This document shows positions 25,374-36,605 of a DNA stretch of 41,366 nt, piece by piece. Position 1 is the stretch's first letter. Every line of letters begins with the position of its first letter. This DNA is from an uncultured Acidobacteriia bacterium. Lineage in GTDB: Bacteria > Acidobacteriota > Terriglobia > Bryobacterales > Bryobacteraceae. Both the position numbers and the translations under genes were made by a program. The stretch spans positions 1-41,366 of the forward strand of contig CAIVPR010000166.1 in NCBI GenBank assembly GCA_903907865.1, in the 5' to 3' direction. The notes beneath the pieces are model-generated. The model was not told the DNA's origin and ran no database searches. It was given only the letters and a program-made list of their open reading frames with translations.

Positions 25374-26396
25374 CTAGAAGTCGTCGTCCGGTTGGTCGTC
25401 ACTGCCCGAGGCCGACGCCGGGGGAGCCATCAGGCGACCGTGCGAATCCGGCTTCATGCCGAGCGCGAGACCCATACCGCCGAGGATCTCCTTGATTTCG
25501 TTGAGCGACTTGCGTCCGAAGTTCTTCGTACGCAGCATTTCCGACTCGGTCTTCTGCACGAGTTCGCCGATGGTCTGGATGCCGGCGTTCTTCAGGCAGT
25601 TGTACGAGCGGACGGAGAGTTCCAATTCCTCGACGCTGCGGTTGAGCTGATCGCTGATGCGATCCAAGCTGCGCTCCGCGGGCTCCTCGGAAACTTCCGG
25701 AAGCTCTTCGAAGTTGATGAAGATCGTCATGTGATCCTTCAGCAGCTTCGCGGCGTGTCCGATCGAATCCTGCGGCGAAATCGCGCCGTTGGTCCAAACT
25801 TCCAGCGTCAACTTGTCGTAGTCGGTCATCTGACCAAGGCGCGCGGCCTCGACGGAGAAGTTGACCTTGCGCACCGGCGAGTGAACGGAGTCGATCGGGA
25901 TGAAGCCGATGGCCAGATCCTCGTCGAAGTTCTTGTCGGCCGAAACGTATCCGCGGCCGGGCTTCAGCCGCATTTCGATGTCCAGCTTGCCGCCTTCGCT
26001 CACCGTGGCGATGTGAAGGTGGCGGTCGAGCACTTCAACGTCAGCGTCGGTCTCGATCTGACCCGAAAAGACCTCGCCGGGCTGGTCCACGACGATACGG
26101 ACCGTCTTGGTACCTTCGCCCATCAGCTTGAACGGAACCTGCTTCAAGTTGAGGATGATGTCGGTGGCGTCCTCGACGACGCCGGGGATCGGGCTGAATT
26201 CGTGCTCGACGCCTTCAATGCGAAGAGCCGTGATGGCCGCACCCTCGATGCTCGACAGGAGCACGCGGCGCAGCGAGTTGCCGATTGTGGTGCCGAAACC
26301 GCGTTGGAACGGCTGGGCGGTGAACTGCCCGTAACGCTCCGTCAGAGTCTCGGTGTTTGCGACCAGACGCTTGGGTTTTTGGAAGCCCTTGAACAT
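25374..26396 (-). CDS. rpoA: RNA polymerase alpha subunit
   Basis: A 340-residue alpha subunit. The N-terminal domain (about 1-230) dimerises and scaffolds beta and beta'; the segment [21 protein letters not shown] is diagnostic. The C-terminal domain (about 250-320) carries R263 in [15 protein letters not shown], equivalent to the DNA-contacting Arg265 of E. coli, followed by [13 protein letters not shown]. An acidic tail ends the protein (SDDQPDDDF). It sits between rpsD and rplQ, with 80 bases to rpsD, as in the classic alpha operon. Confidence 0.98.
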   Translation of the reverse strand: MFKGFQKPKRLVANTETLTERYGQFTAQPFQRGFGTTIGNSLRRVLLSSIEGAAITALRIEGVEHEFSPIPGVVEDATDIILNLKQVPFKLMGEGTKTVRIVVDQPGEVFSGQIETDADVEVLDRHLHIATVSEGGKLDIEMRLKPGRGYVSADKNFDEDLAIGFIPIDSVHSPVRKVNFSVEAARLGQMTDYDKLTLEVWTNGAISPQDSIGHAAKLLKDHMTIFINFEELPEVSEEPAERSLDRISDQLNRSVEELELSVRSYNCLKNAGIQTIGELVQKTESEMLRTKNFGRKSLNEIKEILGGMGLALGMKPDSHGRLMAPPASASGSDDQPDDDF

Positions 26397-26476
26397 GTCT
26401 TTGATTCACTCCAATTCGCGGCCCGGCTTTTTCTCAATCCGCGCGGGCCGTGTCCTACTACGAAAACGCTTAGGAA

Positions 26477-27109
26477 CTACTTCGAGTACAATTCGACGAT
26501 CAGCTGTTCGTTGATCGGGATCTGCGTCAGCTCGTCGCGGCGCGGCGTGCTGATGATGCGGCCCTTCAAATTGTCGCGGTCCACTTCCATCCAACCCGGT
26601 GACGGCGCGTGAGCCGTGGCTTCGCGGGCGGCGATGATGGTGGGGTTTTCCTTGCTGGTTTCGCGGATCGAAATCTCGTCGCCAGCCTTGACCAACGCCG
26701 AAGGAATGTTCAGCTTGTGGCCGTTGACATTGACGTGGCCGTGGCGCACGATCTGGCGGCTCTGGGCGCGGCTCGTGGCCAGACCCATCCGGTAGATCAC
26801 GCTGTCCAGACGGCGCTCCAAGCTGGCGAGCAGGTTTTCGCCAGTGATGCCCTTCATCTTAGTGGATTTTTCGAAGGTGTTGCGGAACTGGGTTTCCAGA
26901 ACGCCGTAGATGCGGCGGACCTTCTGCTTTTCACGCAGTTGGAGTCCGTAGCCGACGATCTTCTGCTTCCGGTCCTTGCCGTGCTGGCCAGGAACGAAAT
27001 TGCGCTTCTCGATTGCGCACTTTTCAGAGTGGCAGCGCTCACCCTTCAGGAACAACTTCATGCCTTCGCGTCTGCACAGGCGGCAGACCGGGCCTCTATA
27101 ACGTGCCAA
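26477..27109 (-). CDS. rpsD: Ribosomal protein S4 (zinc-binding form)
   Basis: A 210-residue primary assembly protein of the 30S body. The N-terminus has a C-x2-C and C-x4-C cluster (C9, C12, C26, C31), so this is the zinc-binding version of S4. The S4 RNA-binding fold follows ([20 protein letters not shown], then [18 protein letters not shown]). S4 is known in other bacteria to repress the alpha operon; no matching leader could be identified here. It is separated from rpsK by an unusually long 159-base gap that contains a hairpin. Confidence 0.97.
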   Translation of the reverse strand: MARYRGPVCRLCRREGMKLFLKGERCHSEKCAIEKRNFVPGQHGKDRKQKIVGYGLQLREKQKVRRIYGVLETQFRNTFEKSTKMKGITGENLLASLERRLDSVIYRMGLATSRAQSRQIVRHGHVNVNGHKLNIPSALVKAGDEISIRETSKENPTIIAAREATAHAPSPGWMEVDRDNLKGRIISTPRRDELTQIPINEQLIVELYSK

Positions 27110-27230
27110 GTGTTACTCTCCTTCCGGTTTCCCGGAGTGGCTCTCGCCAGCTGATTCACATCAGGTTGTCACGTGCGGTTTACGGGTGTTGCGACCCTTC
27201 GTCCCGCTAGTGGTGTACAAAACAAAGCCA

Positions 27231-27254
27231 GTCCCCGTCCAACAGAACGGGGAC
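27231..27254 (-). terminator. Hairpin with T-rich tail between rpsK and rpsD
   Basis: Perfect 8-bp arms GTCCCCGT and ACGGGGAC enclose an 8-base loop. On the minus strand the hairpin is followed by TGGCTTTGTTTTGT, a loose T-rich tract. It lies 15 bases after the rpsK stop codon inside an otherwise dense operon. A partial terminator, attenuator or mRNA-processing site separating rpsM-rpsK from rpsD-rpoA-rplQ is possible. Confidence 0.5.
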
Positions 27255-27268
27255 CGGCGGGCAAAACA

Positions 27269-27676
27269 TCAAACGCGGCGCTTTTTGGGCGGACGGCAAC
27301 CGTTGTGCGGGATAGCCGTGGTGTCGCGGATGGTGCGAACTTCGAGACCAGCCGTCGCCAAGGCGCGGACTGCGGACTCGCGACCCGAACCCGGACCACT
27401 CACCCGAACTTCGACCGAACGCAGACCAACTTCGTTGGCCTTGTTGGCCGCCGTCAACGCAGCCTGCTGGGCTGCGAACGGGGTGCCCTTGCGCGATCCG
27501 CGGAAGCCGAGCGACCCGGCACTCGACCAAGACAGCGTATTGCCGTCGGGATCCGTGATGGTCACGATCGTGTTGTTGAACGTCGCCTGGATGTGCACCA
27601 AGCCAACGTGTACAACCCGTTTTTCCTTCTTTTTGACAACTTTTTTCTTGCTGGCCTTCGCCGGTGCTTTTGCCAT
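27269..27676 (-). CDS. rpsK: Ribosomal protein S11
   Basis: A 135-residue small-subunit platform protein. A Lys-rich N-terminal tail (about 1-20) precedes the conserved core [39 protein letters not shown] and the C-terminal [12 protein letters not shown]. Its ATG overlaps the final base of the rpsM stop codon, implying translational coupling. Confidence 0.97.
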   Translation of the reverse strand: MAKAPAKASKKKVVKKKEKRVVHVGLVHIQATFNNTIVTITDPDGNTLSWSSAGSLGFRGSRKGTPFAAQQAALTAANKANEVGLRSVEVRVSGPGSGRESAVRALATAGLEVRTIRDTTAIPHNGCRPPKKRRV

Positions 27677-28059
27677 TAGGTCTTCGTCGCTTTCTTCTTG
27701 CCTGCCACGGTGCCCTTACGCGGTCCCTTGCGGGTGCGAGCGTTGGTGTGGGTCCGTTGGCCGCGCGTGGGGAGCCCGCGCCGATGCCGGAGGCCACGGT
27801 AGGAGCCCATTTCGATATGCCGCTTGATGTTGAGCGAAACTTCCTTGCGGAGGTCGCCCTCGACCGAGCCCTCGTCTTCGAGGATCTGACGGATGTTGTT
27901 CACCTCGTCTTCGGTCATGTCGCCGATCTTCTTGTTCGGGTCGACGCCAATCCGGTACAGCAGGCTCTTGGCCCGCGTGCGCCCGATTCCATAAATGTAG
28001 GTGAGCCCGATTTCAGCCCGCTTCTTCGGCGGCAGATCGACGCCCGCAATACGTGCCAT
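27676..28059 (-). CDS. rpsM: Ribosomal protein S13
   Basis: A 127-residue head protein of the 30S subunit that contacts tRNA and the 50S subunit. The start [20 protein letters not shown] and the C-terminal [20 protein letters not shown] are diagnostic, with a basic tail that reaches the P site. Its start is 69 bases after the rpmJ stop. First gene of the alpha operon proper. Confidence 0.97.
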   Translation of the reverse strand: MARIAGVDLPPKKRAEIGLTYIYGIGRTRAKSLLYRIGVDPNKKIGDMTEDEVNNIRQILEDEGSVEGDLRKEVSLNIKRHIEMGSYRGLRHRRGLPTRGQRTHTNARTRKGPRKGTVAGKKKATKT

Positions 28060-28128
28060 GTTTAACCTCTCCAGCCTTCCGCTAATCCGTTGTTAGAAAT
28101 CAACCCTGCCGAAGCCCGTCCCGAAGGA

Positions 28129-28242
28129 CTAGCCTTGGCGCTGCTTGTGCTTGGGGTTGACGCAAATGACCCGAACCACGCCCTCGCGGTTGATCAACTT
28201 GCACTTGACGCAAATCTTTTTGACTGACGCGCGAACTTTCAT
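28129..28242 (-). CDS. rpmJ: Ribosomal protein L36
   Basis: A 37-residue protein that begins [20 protein letters not shown] and ends KHKQRQG. It is the zinc-binding (C+) form, with C11, C14, C27 and H32 in the ribbon. It binds 23S rRNA in the large subunit. Position between infA and rpsM is the standard one. ATG at 28242, TAG at 28131-28129. Confidence 0.97.
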   Translation of the reverse strand: MKVRASVKKICVKCKLINREGVVRVICVNPKHKQRQG

Positions 28243-28247
28243 GATAC

Positions 28248-28448
28248 CTATCCGATCTTCCTGACGATTCTACCCCGTGTCGGATCGTGTTCCGCGAACT
28301 CGACCTCGACCCGGTCACCCGGCAGCAGCCGGACCCAATTCCTCTTGGCCGCCCCCGCGCCGTGCGCGAGAACAACCGCCTTGTTCGGAAGTTCGAGCCG
28401 GAACAGCAGGCTCGGCAACTCCTCCACCACCACCGCCTCGACGGTCAC
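28248..28448 (-). CDS. infA: Translation initiation factor IF-1, short and divergent
   Basis: A 66-residue S1/OB-fold protein. Similarity to IF-1 is clear in [38 protein letters not shown] and the end [12 protein letters not shown]-1 binds the ribosomal A site during initiation. It starts at GTG 28448, with an in-frame stop just upstream, so the usual N-terminal MAKED-type segment is absent and the protein is about six residues short. HISGKMRMNFIR of typical IF-1 is replaced by [13 protein letters not shown] second, canonical infA may exist elsewhere. It sits between map and rpmJ as expected. Confidence 0.85.
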   Translation of the reverse strand: MTVEAVVVEELPSLLFRLELPNKAVVLAHGAGAAKRNWVRLLPGDRVEVEFAEHDPTRGRIVRKIG

Positions 28449-28458
28449 AACAGCCCCG

Positions 28459-29229
28459 TCACGGCCGCGTCAAAACCCAAGGACCGTTGCTGGTGACCGC
28501 GACACAGTGCTCAAAATGGGCCGAATACGACCCGTCCTTTGCTACCGCAGTCCACTTGTCCTTCAAAACCTTCGCCTCGGGCCGGCCCGCGTTCACCATC
28601 GGTTCGATGGCGAGCACCATGCCCTCGCGCAATCTCGGATTCTCGTTGCGCCGGTCCACATAGTTGGGAACCTGCGGCTCCTCGTGGAGCTGCGTTCCGA
28701 TTCCATGGCCCACGTACTCGCGCACGATCGAAAACCCGTTCGAAACCACATGGTCTTCGACTGTACCGCAAATGTCGAACAACCGGTTCCCTTCGCGAAC
28801 CTTGTCAATCGCCAATTCCAGCGACTCCTCGGTCACGCGCATCAGGCGTTTCGCTTGGTCCGAAATTTCTCCAACCGCCACGGTCAGCGCAGAATCGCCG
28901 AAATAGCCGTTCAGGGAAACCCCTGTATCAATCGAAACGATGTCGCCCTTCCTCAGGATCCGCTTGGTGCTCGGCATCCCGTGGACGATCTCGTCATTGA
29001 CCGACGTGCACAACACAAACCTGTACCGCTCGCCAGCCGCCGCGACGAAGTAATTCTTGAACGCCGGTTTCGCACCCGCGTCCTCCATCATCTTCACCGC
29101 CGCAACCTCAAGGTCCCACGTGGGGAGCCCTTCGGTAACCATTGCCGCCAACGAATGGAGGATCTCATGCACTAGCAAACCGCTGCGGCGCATTTTCTCC
29201 AGTTCGGACGGCGTCTTGCGAACAATCAC
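28459..29229 (-). CDS. map: Methionine aminopeptidase, type I
   Basis: A 256-residue enzyme that removes the initiator Met from nascent proteins. All five metal ligands are visible: D101 (SIDTGV), D112 (YFGDSA), H175 (GHGIG), E209 (AIEPMVN) and E240 (HFEHCV). The conserved NDEIVHGMP loop is present. Its ATG overlaps the adk stop by four bases. The short form without an N-terminal zinc finger is typical for bacterial type Ia. Confidence 0.97.
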   Translation of the reverse strand: MIVRKTPSELEKMRRSGLLVHEILHSLAAMVTEGLPTWDLEVAAVKMMEDAGAKPAFKNYFVAAAGERYRFVLCTSVNDEIVHGMPSTKRILRKGDIVSIDTGVSLNGYFGDSALTVAVGEISDQAKRLMRVTEESLELAIDKVREGNRLFDICGTVEDHVVSNGFSIVREYVGHGIGTQLHEEPQVPNYVDRRNENPRLREGMVLAIEPMVNAGRPEAKVLKDKWTAVAKDGSYSAHFEHCVAVTSNGPWVLTRP

Positions 29230-29950
29230 GAATTCATTCCTTGCGCGGTGGGCAACCCGTCGGGTAGACCGGGGACAATCCCCATAACCCCCGCACGGAT
29301 GCGCTCGAAGACCGCCTCCGGACGCTCGCGGCTCGCGTCCACTTCCAGCAACCGCGCACCCGTGTTCCGGAAATAATCAATCAGAGGACGGGTTCTCGCC
29401 TCGTACTGATCCAAGCGCTGCCGGACGACGTCCTCGCGGTCATCGTCGCGAACGGCCAGCACTGCCCCGTCCACATCACAAATGCCTTCCCGCAGGGGAG
29501 GTCTCGTGAGGGCGTTGTAGAGGGTTCCGCACTGCGGACACGCCCTTCTCCCTGTCATACGGGAGACAACTATATTGTAGTCCACTGCGAGATGAATTAC
29601 CACCTCAAACCAGCCGACACCATTCAACAACGGTACCAGTGCCTCGGCCTGCTCCGGCGTCCTCGGGTATCCGTCGAGGATGACTCCCCGCGAACAGTCC
29701 GGTTCCGCTATCCGAATCCGCACCAACTCGTTGACCAAGTCGTCGGAAACCAACGACCCGGCCCTCATCAGACCGGCGATATCCCGACCGATCTGGGTTC
29801 CCCGGCGCATGTGATCCCGTAGCATGTCTCCGGTGGAGATCTGAGGAATCCCGAGCCACTGAACCAGAAACTTGGACTGGGTACCCTTCCCTGATCCGGG
29901 AGACCCAAACATCACAAAGGCAACAGGTTGCCGGGCTTCACCAACAGCCA

Positions 29951-29951
<1 letters not shown>
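29226..29951 (-). CDS. adk: Adenylate kinase
   Basis: A 241-residue kinase that interconverts ATP + AMP and 2 ADP. It has the P-loop GSPGSGKGTQ (16-25), the AMP-binding STGDMLR and DGYPRT segments, and a LID domain with zinc ligands C138, C141, C158 and D161, seen in many non-enteric bacteria. The C-terminus extends about 20 residues beyond the core. Its ATG overlaps the secY TGA by one base (TGATG). Confidence 0.97.
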
Positions 29952-31351
<1,400 letters not shown>

Positions 31352-31379
31352 GTCTTAGAGCCCCGGTACGTGCTACCGG

Positions 31380-31829
31380 CTAGGCCGCCGCGCCAACGAC
31401 GCGGACCTTGCCACCGGCCTTTTCAATCTTTTCCACAGCCGCCTTCGAGAAGATATGCGCCTCGACTTCGATGGCGCGGGTGATCTCCCCGTTCGCGAGA
31501 ACCTTCAGCCCGTCGCCGAGCTTCTTGACAATGCCCAGTTCCGCGAGGATCGCGGCGTCGAACGTGTTGCCCGCGAGCTTTTCCAGGTCGCGCAGGTTGA
31601 CGATGGCGAATTCCTTCTTGAAGATGTTGGTGAAGCCGCGCTTCGGCAGACGGCGGTGCAACGGCATCTGGCCGCCTTCGAAGCCGCGCATGATGCTGTA
31701 GCCGGAAATCGAGCGGGCACCCTTGCTGCCGCGTCCCGACGTCTTGCCCGTGCCCGAACCCATGCCGCGACCGACGCGCTTCTTGCGGTGCTTCTGGCCC
31801 TTCGGCGGTGTGAGTGAACTGAGATTCAT
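31380..31829 (-). CDS. rplO: Ribosomal protein L15
   Basis: A 149-residue late-assembly 50S protein. The N-terminus is Gly/Arg-rich ([20 protein letters not shown]), as usual for L15, and is followed by [20 protein letters not shown] 31829 follows AAAGGGA; the longer open frame to 31958 is antisense-like and overlaps rpmD. 28 bases separate its stop from the secY start. Confidence 0.97.
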   Translation of the reverse strand: MNLSSLTPPKGQKHRKKRVGRGMGSGTGKTSGRGSKGARSISGYSIMRGFEGGQMPLHRRLPKRGFTNIFKKEFAIVNLRDLEKLAGNTFDAAILAELGIVKKLGDGLKVLANGEITRAIEVEAHIFSKAAVEKIEKAGGKVRVVGAAA

Positions 31830-31869
31830 GACAATATCCCTTTGGTTGATGCAGCGTGATACGGTCGGA

Positions 31870-32058
31870 CTAGTCGACCAGTTCGAGCAAATGCGGGATT
31901 TTCTTGACGATCCCGCGGAATCCCGGGCTGTCGGGCCGCTCAACCACCTGGTTGACACGGCGCAGGCCGAGGGTGCGAACCATGACCTTGTGCTTTTCCG
32001 GCGTGCAGATGACGCTCTTGACCAGCTTGATCCTGATTGTGTTGTTGGCTTCCGACAT
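31870..32058 (-). CDS. rpmD: Ribosomal protein L30
   Basis: A 62-residue large-subunit protein, normal for bacterial L30. The core [20 protein letters not shown] and [21 protein letters not shown] is typical. Its ATG starts one base after the rpsE stop codon, so the two are tightly coupled. Confidence 0.96.
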   Translation of the reverse strand: MSEANNTIRIKLVKSVICTPEKHKVMVRTLGLRRVNQVVERPDSPGFRGIVKKIPHLLELVD

Positions 32059-32059
32059 C

Positions 32060-32572
32060 TTACATCTTCTCCGGGGTGAGTCCGCGCATCTCGCGAACCG
32101 CGTTTCTGTCGCGGAGCTGCTCCAACGCGTTGATCGTCGCCTTGACCACGTTGTGCGGGTTGTGGCTGCCGATCGACTTCGTCAGGACGTTGGGGATACC
32201 GCAGGCTTGGACCACCGCGCGCACCGGACCGCCGGCAATCACCCCAGTACCGTCCTGGGCAGGCTTCAACATTACGAGGCCGGCTCCGAACTTGCCCAGC
32301 ACTTGGTGCGGAATCGTGTTATCGAGAAGGTTGATCCGGCGGAGGTTCTTCTTCGCAGACTCGATTCCCTTCTTGATGGCTGACGGAACTTCCTTCGCCT
32401 TGCCGACGCCGAACCCGACCACGCGGGCCTGTGCGTCGCCAACAACGACAAGCGCCGAGAAGCTCATGTTCTTGCCGCCCTTGACGACCTTGGTGACGCG
32501 GTTGATCGCAACCACGTTTTCCTTCAGGGTTACCTGTGCCGGATCGACACGCTTTACCGTTATGGCTGCCAT
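32060..32572 (-). CDS. rpsE: Ribosomal protein S5
   Basis: A 170-residue small-subunit protein involved in decoding accuracy and mRNA unwinding at the entry pore. It has the double-stranded RNA-binding-like N-terminal domain ([20 protein letters not shown]) and the C-terminal S5 domain ([20 protein letters not shown]). One-base overlap with rplR. Confidence 0.97.
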   Translation of the reverse strand: MAAITVKRVDPAQVTLKENVVAINRVTKVVKGGKNMSFSALVVVGDAQARVVGFGVGKAKEVPSAIKKGIESAKKNLRRINLLDNTIPHQVLGKFGAGLVMLKPAQDGTGVIAGGPVRAVVQACGIPNVLTKSIGSHNPHNVVKATINALEQLRDRNAVREMRGLTPEKM

Positions 32573-32934
32573 TAGAACTCCAATCCAGCTTCCCTCGCCG
32601 CGTCGGCGAGCGCTTTGACACGGCCATGGTAGAGGTACCCGCCCCGGTCGAACACGACCTTGGCGATGCCCTTCTCCTTGGCACGCTCGGCAATCCGCTT
32701 CCCGATTTCGACGGCGGCCGTTACATTGCCGCCAGTCGCGGTGCCGGCGACTTTCTCGACCGTGCTGGCCGAAGCCAGCGTGACGCCCTTGGAATCGTCG
32801 ATCACCTGGGCATAGATGTGCGCCACACTGCGAAACACGGCCAAGCGCGGGCGCTCGGTGGTACCGGCGAGCTTCTTGCGGATGCGCGTGTGGATGCGCT
32901 CCCGGATCTCGCTTCTGGAAATTGGGCGAATCAT
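32572..32934 (-). CDS. rplR: Ribosomal protein L18
   Basis: A 120-residue protein that binds 5S rRNA with L5. The motif [20 protein letters not shown] and the C-terminal [20 protein letters not shown] are diagnostic. Its stop shares one base with the rpsE start codon. Confidence 0.97.
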   Translation of the reverse strand: MIRPISRSEIRERIHTRIRKKLAGTTERPRLAVFRSVAHIYAQVIDDSKGVTLASASTVEKVAGTATGGNVTAAVEIGKRIAERAKEKGIAKVVFDRGGYLYHGRVKALADAAREAGLEF

Positions 32935-32971
32935 GCCTACCTCTTGTCTCCCGTAAGTTCGTGCCTACGCA

Positions 32972-33511
32972 TTACTTCTTACCTGTCGCGCCGGACTTGC
33001 CGACCTTCTTCTTCAGAACTTCGCCGGTGTAGCGGACGCCCTTGTTCTTGTACGGGTCCGGCTTGCGCAGCGAGCGGATGTTGGCCGCGACTTGGCCCAG
33101 CATCTGCCGGTCGTGTCCCGTCAGCACCAAGTGGACATTCTTGTCGATCCTGAGATCAACCCCGTCGGGCAGCAGCAATTCGATCGGATGGGAATAGCCC
33201 AGGACGAACGTCGCAAGCCTCCCCTTGACTTCCGCGCGGTAGCCGATGCCGACGATGTCGAGCTCGCGCGTAAAGCCGGTCGAAACGCCAACCACGGCGT
33301 TCGAGGCCAATGCGCGGGTCAACCCGTGCAGCGCGGCGTATTCGTCGGACTCGCGCTCGATCAGCAGCGTGTCCCCGGTCCGCACAACGCGTATCCCCGC
33401 CGGCACTGGAACTTCCAGTGTCCCCTTGGGGCCCTGCACTATCAGATTGTCGCCGATGTCGACCTTCACTCCGGAAGGCACTGCGATCGGCTTTCTTCCC
33501 ACTCTGGACAT
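32972..33511 (-). CDS. rplF: Ribosomal protein L6
   Basis: A 179-residue 50S protein near the factor-binding site. [19 protein letters not shown] starts the protein, and [19 protein letters not shown] marks the conserved C-terminal domain that contacts the sarcin-ricin loop area. It precedes rplR by 37 bases. Confidence 0.97.
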   Translation of the reverse strand: MSRVGRKPIAVPSGVKVDIGDNLIVQGPKGTLEVPVPAGIRVVRTGDTLLIERESDEYAALHGLTRALASNAVVGVSTGFTRELDIVGIGYRAEVKGRLATFVLGYSHPIELLLPDGVDLRIDKNVHLVLTGHDRQMLGQVAANIRSLRKPDPYKNKGVRYTGEVLKKKVGKSGATGKK

Positions 33512-33568
33512 GACTTGCTCTTATTTCCCTTCGGCCTTACTGCCCAACCCCGCCCTCTCGGACCGGGT

Positions 33569-33964
33569 CTACCAAACCTTGCAAAGCACTTCGCCGCCAA
33601 CGCCTTCCTTGCGCGCCACCCGGCCCGTCATCACGCCGCGGGGCGTGGTGAGGATGGTGATGCCAAGGCCGCCCTGAACGCGCGGAATGTCGTTCTTGCC
33701 CGTGTAGTTGCGGCACCCGGGCCGCGACACGCGCTGAATCGCCGTGATCACGGACGAATGGTCCGTCGCATACTTCAGGTAGATCTTGATGACCTTCTTC
33801 ACGCCCTCTTCGGCGACCTTGTAGTTGGCGATGTACCCTTCCTCCTTGAGGATCCGGGCGATCTCGGTCTTTAGCTTTGAGGCGGGCACGTCCACCTTCG
33901 GATGCCGCGCCTGAATGGCGTTGCGCACCCTCGTCAACATATCCGCTATTGGATCACTAGTCAC
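33569..33964 (-). CDS. rpsH: Ribosomal protein S8
   Basis: A 131-residue central-domain protein. MTSDPIADMLTRVRNAIQAR and the C-terminal GGLGITILTTPRGVMTGR are typical. In E. coli S8 represses the spc operon by binding the rplE leader; no equivalent structure was identified here by eye. Confidence 0.97.
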   Translation of the reverse strand: MTSDPIADMLTRVRNAIQARHPKVDVPASKLKTEIARILKEEGYIANYKVAEEGVKKVIKIYLKYATDHSSVITAIQRVSRPGCRNYTGKNDIPRVQGGLGITILTTPRGVMTGRVARKEGVGGEVLCKVW

Positions 33965-33996
33965 TCGAGTCTTGCCTCCTTTCTACAGGTTTCCTA

Positions 33997-34206
33997 CTAC
34001 CAACTTGCCTTGACGACACCGGGGATTTCGCCGTTCAGCGCCAACTGCCGGAAACACAGGCGGCAGATGCCGAACTTGCTCAGAAATCCGCGGGGCCGAC
34101 CGCACCGCCAGCAGCGGTTCCGGTGACGGCACTGCAGCTTGGGCGTCTTGGCTTTTTGAGCCTTGGCGAGTTTTATGTCTTTCGCGATTTTCGCAGTTGT
34201 TGCCAT
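33997..34206 (-). CDS. rpsZ: Ribosomal protein S14, type Z (zinc form)
   Basis: A 69-residue S14 with a zinc ribbon (C32, C35, C48, C51) in [10 protein letters not shown]...KFGICRLCF and the standard end [11 protein letters not shown]. It is the short type-Z class, with an N-terminal Lys/Ala-rich segment a little longer than usual. It sits between rplE and rpsH. ATG 34206 is supported by GAGGG upstream. Confidence 0.95.
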   Translation of the reverse strand: MATTAKIAKDIKLAKAQKAKTPKLQCRHRNRCWRCGRPRGFLSKFGICRLCFRQLALNGEIPGVVKASW

Positions 34207-34225
34207 CGAATCCCTCTTGTACTCC

Positions 34226-34768
34226 CTACGGCCGGAACGGCATGCCCATCAACTTCAGCAATGCCAGACCCTCGGCGTCGGTACGCGCGGTGGTCGTGAT
34301 GCAAATGTTCATACCCTTGGTCTTTTCGACCTTGGAATAGTCGATCTCGGGGAAGATCAACTGGTCGCGCACACCCAGCGTGTAGTTGCCCCGACCGTCG
34401 AAGGCCTTGGGCGACACGCCGCGGAAGTCGCGGACGCGGGGAAGCGAAACGTTCACCAGGCGATCCAGGAACTCGTACATCCGGTCCCCGCGAAGCGTCA
34501 CCATCGTCCCGATAGCCATGCCCTCGCGGAGTTTGAATGCCGCGATCGACTTCTTCGCCTTCGTGATCACCGGCTTCTGGCCCGTAATCGCGCCCAATTC
34601 CGTAACCGCGCCGTCCATCAGCTTGGCGTTGCCCGTGGCCTCGCCCAAACCGATGTTGACCGCGATCTTGTCGATGAGCGGCACCGCCATCGGATTGGCG
34701 TAACCGAACTCCCGCCGGAGCGCCGCCGTGACGGTCGTTTTGTAAAGTTCCTTCAGTCTTGCTGCCAT
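34226..34768 (-). CDS. rplE: Ribosomal protein L5
   Basis: A 180-residue 5S rRNA-binding protein of the central protuberance. Conserved segments are [40 protein letters not shown] and the C-terminal [19 protein letters not shown]. It follows rplX by 31 bases. Confidence 0.97.
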   Translation of the reverse strand: MAARLKELYKTTVTAALRREFGYANPMAVPLIDKIAVNIGLGEATGNAKLMDGAVTELGAITGQKPVITKAKKSIAAFKLREGMAIGTMVTLRGDRMYEFLDRLVNVSLPRVRDFRGVSPKAFDGRGNYTLGVRDQLIFPEIDYSKVEKTKGMNICITTTARTDAEGLALLKLMGMPFRP

Positions 34769-34799
34769 TTGCTTGCTCGCTCGTTTCCGACTTCCCCGC

Positions 34800-35171
34800 C
34801 TACTTGCGGTCGAGAGGCCCGCTGCACTTGTGGCAGACCCGTTGGTGCTTGGTCTTGCCCGACTCAGCCGTCACCGCCACATGCTTCACACGCACCGCGC
34901 CGCACTTCGGGCACAGGATCATGACATTGGAAACCGCGATGGAGGCTTCGCGCTCGGCGATGCCGCCGGCGATGTTCTTAGCCGGATTCTTCCGCGTGTG
35001 CCGCTTGATCATGGCCACGTTTTCAACCGTGACACGACCCTTGGCGCGGTCAACATCAAGGACGCGACCGGTCTTGCCCTTGTCGCCACCCGTGATGACC
35101 TTCACCTGGTCGTTCTTGCGGAGCTCGATTTTGACCGGCTCCCGCTTGTCCGAAATCTTGGGTTGCCCCAT
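34800..35171 (-). CDS. rplX: Ribosomal protein L24
   Basis: A 123-residue assembly-initiator protein of the 50S subunit. A KOW motif lies at about 18-45 ([20 protein letters not shown]). The C-terminal half carries two Cys pairs (C87/C90 and C113/C116) in CPKC and CHKC, a zinc ribbon found in L24 of many bacteria. Start is one base after the rplN stop. Confidence 0.96.
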   Translation of the reverse strand: MGQPKISDKREPVKIELRKNDQVKVITGGDKGKTGRVLDVDRAKGRVTVENVAMIKRHTRKNPAKNIAGGIAEREASIAVSNVMILCPKCGAVRVKHVAVTAESGKTKHQRVCHKCSGPLDRK

Positions 35172-35172
35172 A

Positions 35173-35541
35173 TTAGATAACCTCCGGTGCCAGCGACACG
35201 ATCTTCATGTACCGCTTCTCGCGCAACTCGCGGGCCACGGGCCCGAAGACGCGGGTCCCGATCGGCTCGCCGATTTCATTGATCAGCACGGCTGCGTTGG
35301 TGTCGAAACGAATGTAGCTACCGTCTTTGCGGCGCGTTTCCTTGCGCATCCTGACGATGACGCAACGCACAACCTTACCCTTTTTGATATTCGAGTCGGG
35401 TGCAGCTTCCTTTACGGCCGCCGTCACCACGTCGCCGAGGCCGGCCCGCAACCCGAGGCCGCCGCCGCGCGGCAGGATGCACGAAAGTTTCCGTGCGCCG
35501 CTGTTGTCGGCCACCTCGAGCATAGTCCTCATCCCAATCAT
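35173..35541 (-). CDS. rplN: Ribosomal protein L14
   Basis: A 122-residue large-subunit protein at an inter-subunit bridge. [20 protein letters not shown] and [20 protein letters not shown] are classic L14 sequence. First gene of the spc operon, 28 bases after rpsQ, so S10 and spc operons are continuous here. Confidence 0.97.
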   Translation of the reverse strand: MIGMRTMLEVADNSGARKLSCILPRGGGLGLRAGLGDVVTAAVKEAAPDSNIKKGKVVRCVIVRMRKETRRKDGSYIRFDTNAAVLINEIGEPIGTRVFGPVARELREKRYMKIVSLAPEVI

Positions 35542-35569
35542 GGCGAGTTCTCCTATTCCCCTCTAAACC

Positions 35570-35908
35570 TTAAACCTTGACGTCCAGAGCCGCGGGGGCC
35601 ACCGCGCCGGCCAAGGCCGAGCGACGAACCACATCCTGCAACATCCAGCGCTTCAACTTGCTCAACGGACGACATTCCACGATGCGGACGATGTCGCCCA
35701 CTCGCGCCGTACCTGTCTCGTCATGCGCATAGAATTTCTTGTGCTTGGTGACGATCCTCTTGTACAGAGGGTGCGGCACGCGCCGACTCACCTGCACGAC
35801 AATCGTCTTTTGCATCTTCGTCGACACCACGGGGCCGACCTTTTCAGCCTTGCGCCCGATCGGGGCGCGCTCCGCGTCTCCGGCGACCTGAACTTTTTGT
35901 TCCGACAT
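35570..35908 (-). CDS. rpsQ: Ribosomal protein S17, extended
   Basis: A 112-residue protein; the usual length is about 85. The OB-fold core VSTKMQKTIVVQVSRRVPHP and KFYAHDETGTARVGDIVRIV is normal. Extra residues are at the N-terminus (about 20) and a hydrophobic Ala/Val tail at the C-terminus (about 15). It binds 16S rRNA early in assembly. Its start follows the rpmC stop by three bases. Confidence 0.95.
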   Translation of the reverse strand: MSEQKVQVAGDAERAPIGRKAEKVGPVVSTKMQKTIVVQVSRRVPHPLYKRIVTKHKKFYAHDETGTARVGDIVRIVECRPLSKLKRWMLQDVVRRSALAGAVAPAALDVKV

Positions 35909-35911
35909 GGA

Positions 35912-36112
35912 CTACCTGGCCTCCCGCAATTCCCGCTCGCGCAAATAGGTCAACAGCCGCGCCCGGTCCTTGCGCATCGTCCGCAACTTCGCCAGACCCT
36001 CGGTTTGCCCCATAGCCATCTGGAAACGGATGCGGAACGACTGCTCCGCATACTCGGCCAGCTTTTGCTGCATTTCCGCCGGGTCCAGCCCGCGCATGTT
36101 GTCCTTTTTCAT
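35912..36112 (-). CDS. rpmC: Ribosomal protein L29
   Basis: A 66-residue helical protein near the exit of the peptide tunnel. MRGLDPAEMQQKLAEYAEQS followed by RFQMAMGQTEGLAKLRTMRKD is typical. 35 bases after rplP. Confidence 0.96.
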   Translation of the reverse strand: MKKDNMRGLDPAEMQQKLAEYAEQSFRIRFQMAMGQTEGLAKLRTMRKDRARLLTYLRERELREAR

Positions 36113-36147
36113 TCCCGAAACCTCTTCCGTACCGCTCTCCGCGGGGC

Positions 36148-36564
36148 CTACTCGGCCTCTTCGCGCTGGATGAACTTGGTGGTCAACGAAATCTTGTGTG
36201 CTGCAAGCCGCATCGCCTCGCGGGCGATATCAGGCGCAACGCCTTCCATCTCGAACAAAATCTTGCCGGGGCGGATGACTGCCACCCACTCTTCCGGCGC
36301 ACCCTTGCCCTTACCCATACGGGTTTCAGCGGGCTTCTTGGTGATCGGTTTGTCCGGGAACAACCGGATCCACACCTTGCCGCCACGCTTGATGAAGCGG
36401 GTCATCGCGATACGGGCCGCCTCGATCTGACGCGAAGTGATCCAACCGCATTCCATCGCCTTCAATGCGTACTCGCCGAACGACAGCGTCGAACCGCGCC
36501 ACGCCTTGCCCTTCATCCGACCGCGCTGTACCTTGCGGTATTTGACCTTCTTGGGCATCAACAT
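36148..36564 (-). CDS. rplP: Ribosomal protein L16
   Basis: A 138-residue protein that organises the A-site tRNA region of the 50S subunit. [39 protein letters not shown] and the [20 protein letters not shown] loop are diagnostic. 41 bases after rpsC. Confidence 0.97.
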   Translation of the reverse strand: MLMPKKVKYRKVQRGRMKGKAWRGSTLSFGEYALKAMECGWITSRQIEAARIAMTRFIKRGGKVWIRLFPDKPITKKPAETRMGKGKGAPEEWVAVIRPGKILFEMEGVAPDIAREAMRLAAHKISLTTKFIQREEAE

Positions 36565-36605
36565 AATGTCTGTTCTCCCTGTTGCCTAACCAGACCGCTC
36601 CCGGC

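Noticed and set aside
25392-26612. Plus-strand open frame of 406 codons opposite rpoA
   Set aside because: Antisense shadow of a conserved essential gene.
33997-34206. S14 that differs strongly from the E. coli protein
   Set aside because: It is the ordinary short zinc-binding type-Z form, common outside the enterics.
34800-35171. Four cysteines at the C-terminus of L24
   Set aside because: A zinc-ribbon extension is known in L24 of many bacteria, so it is not unusual.
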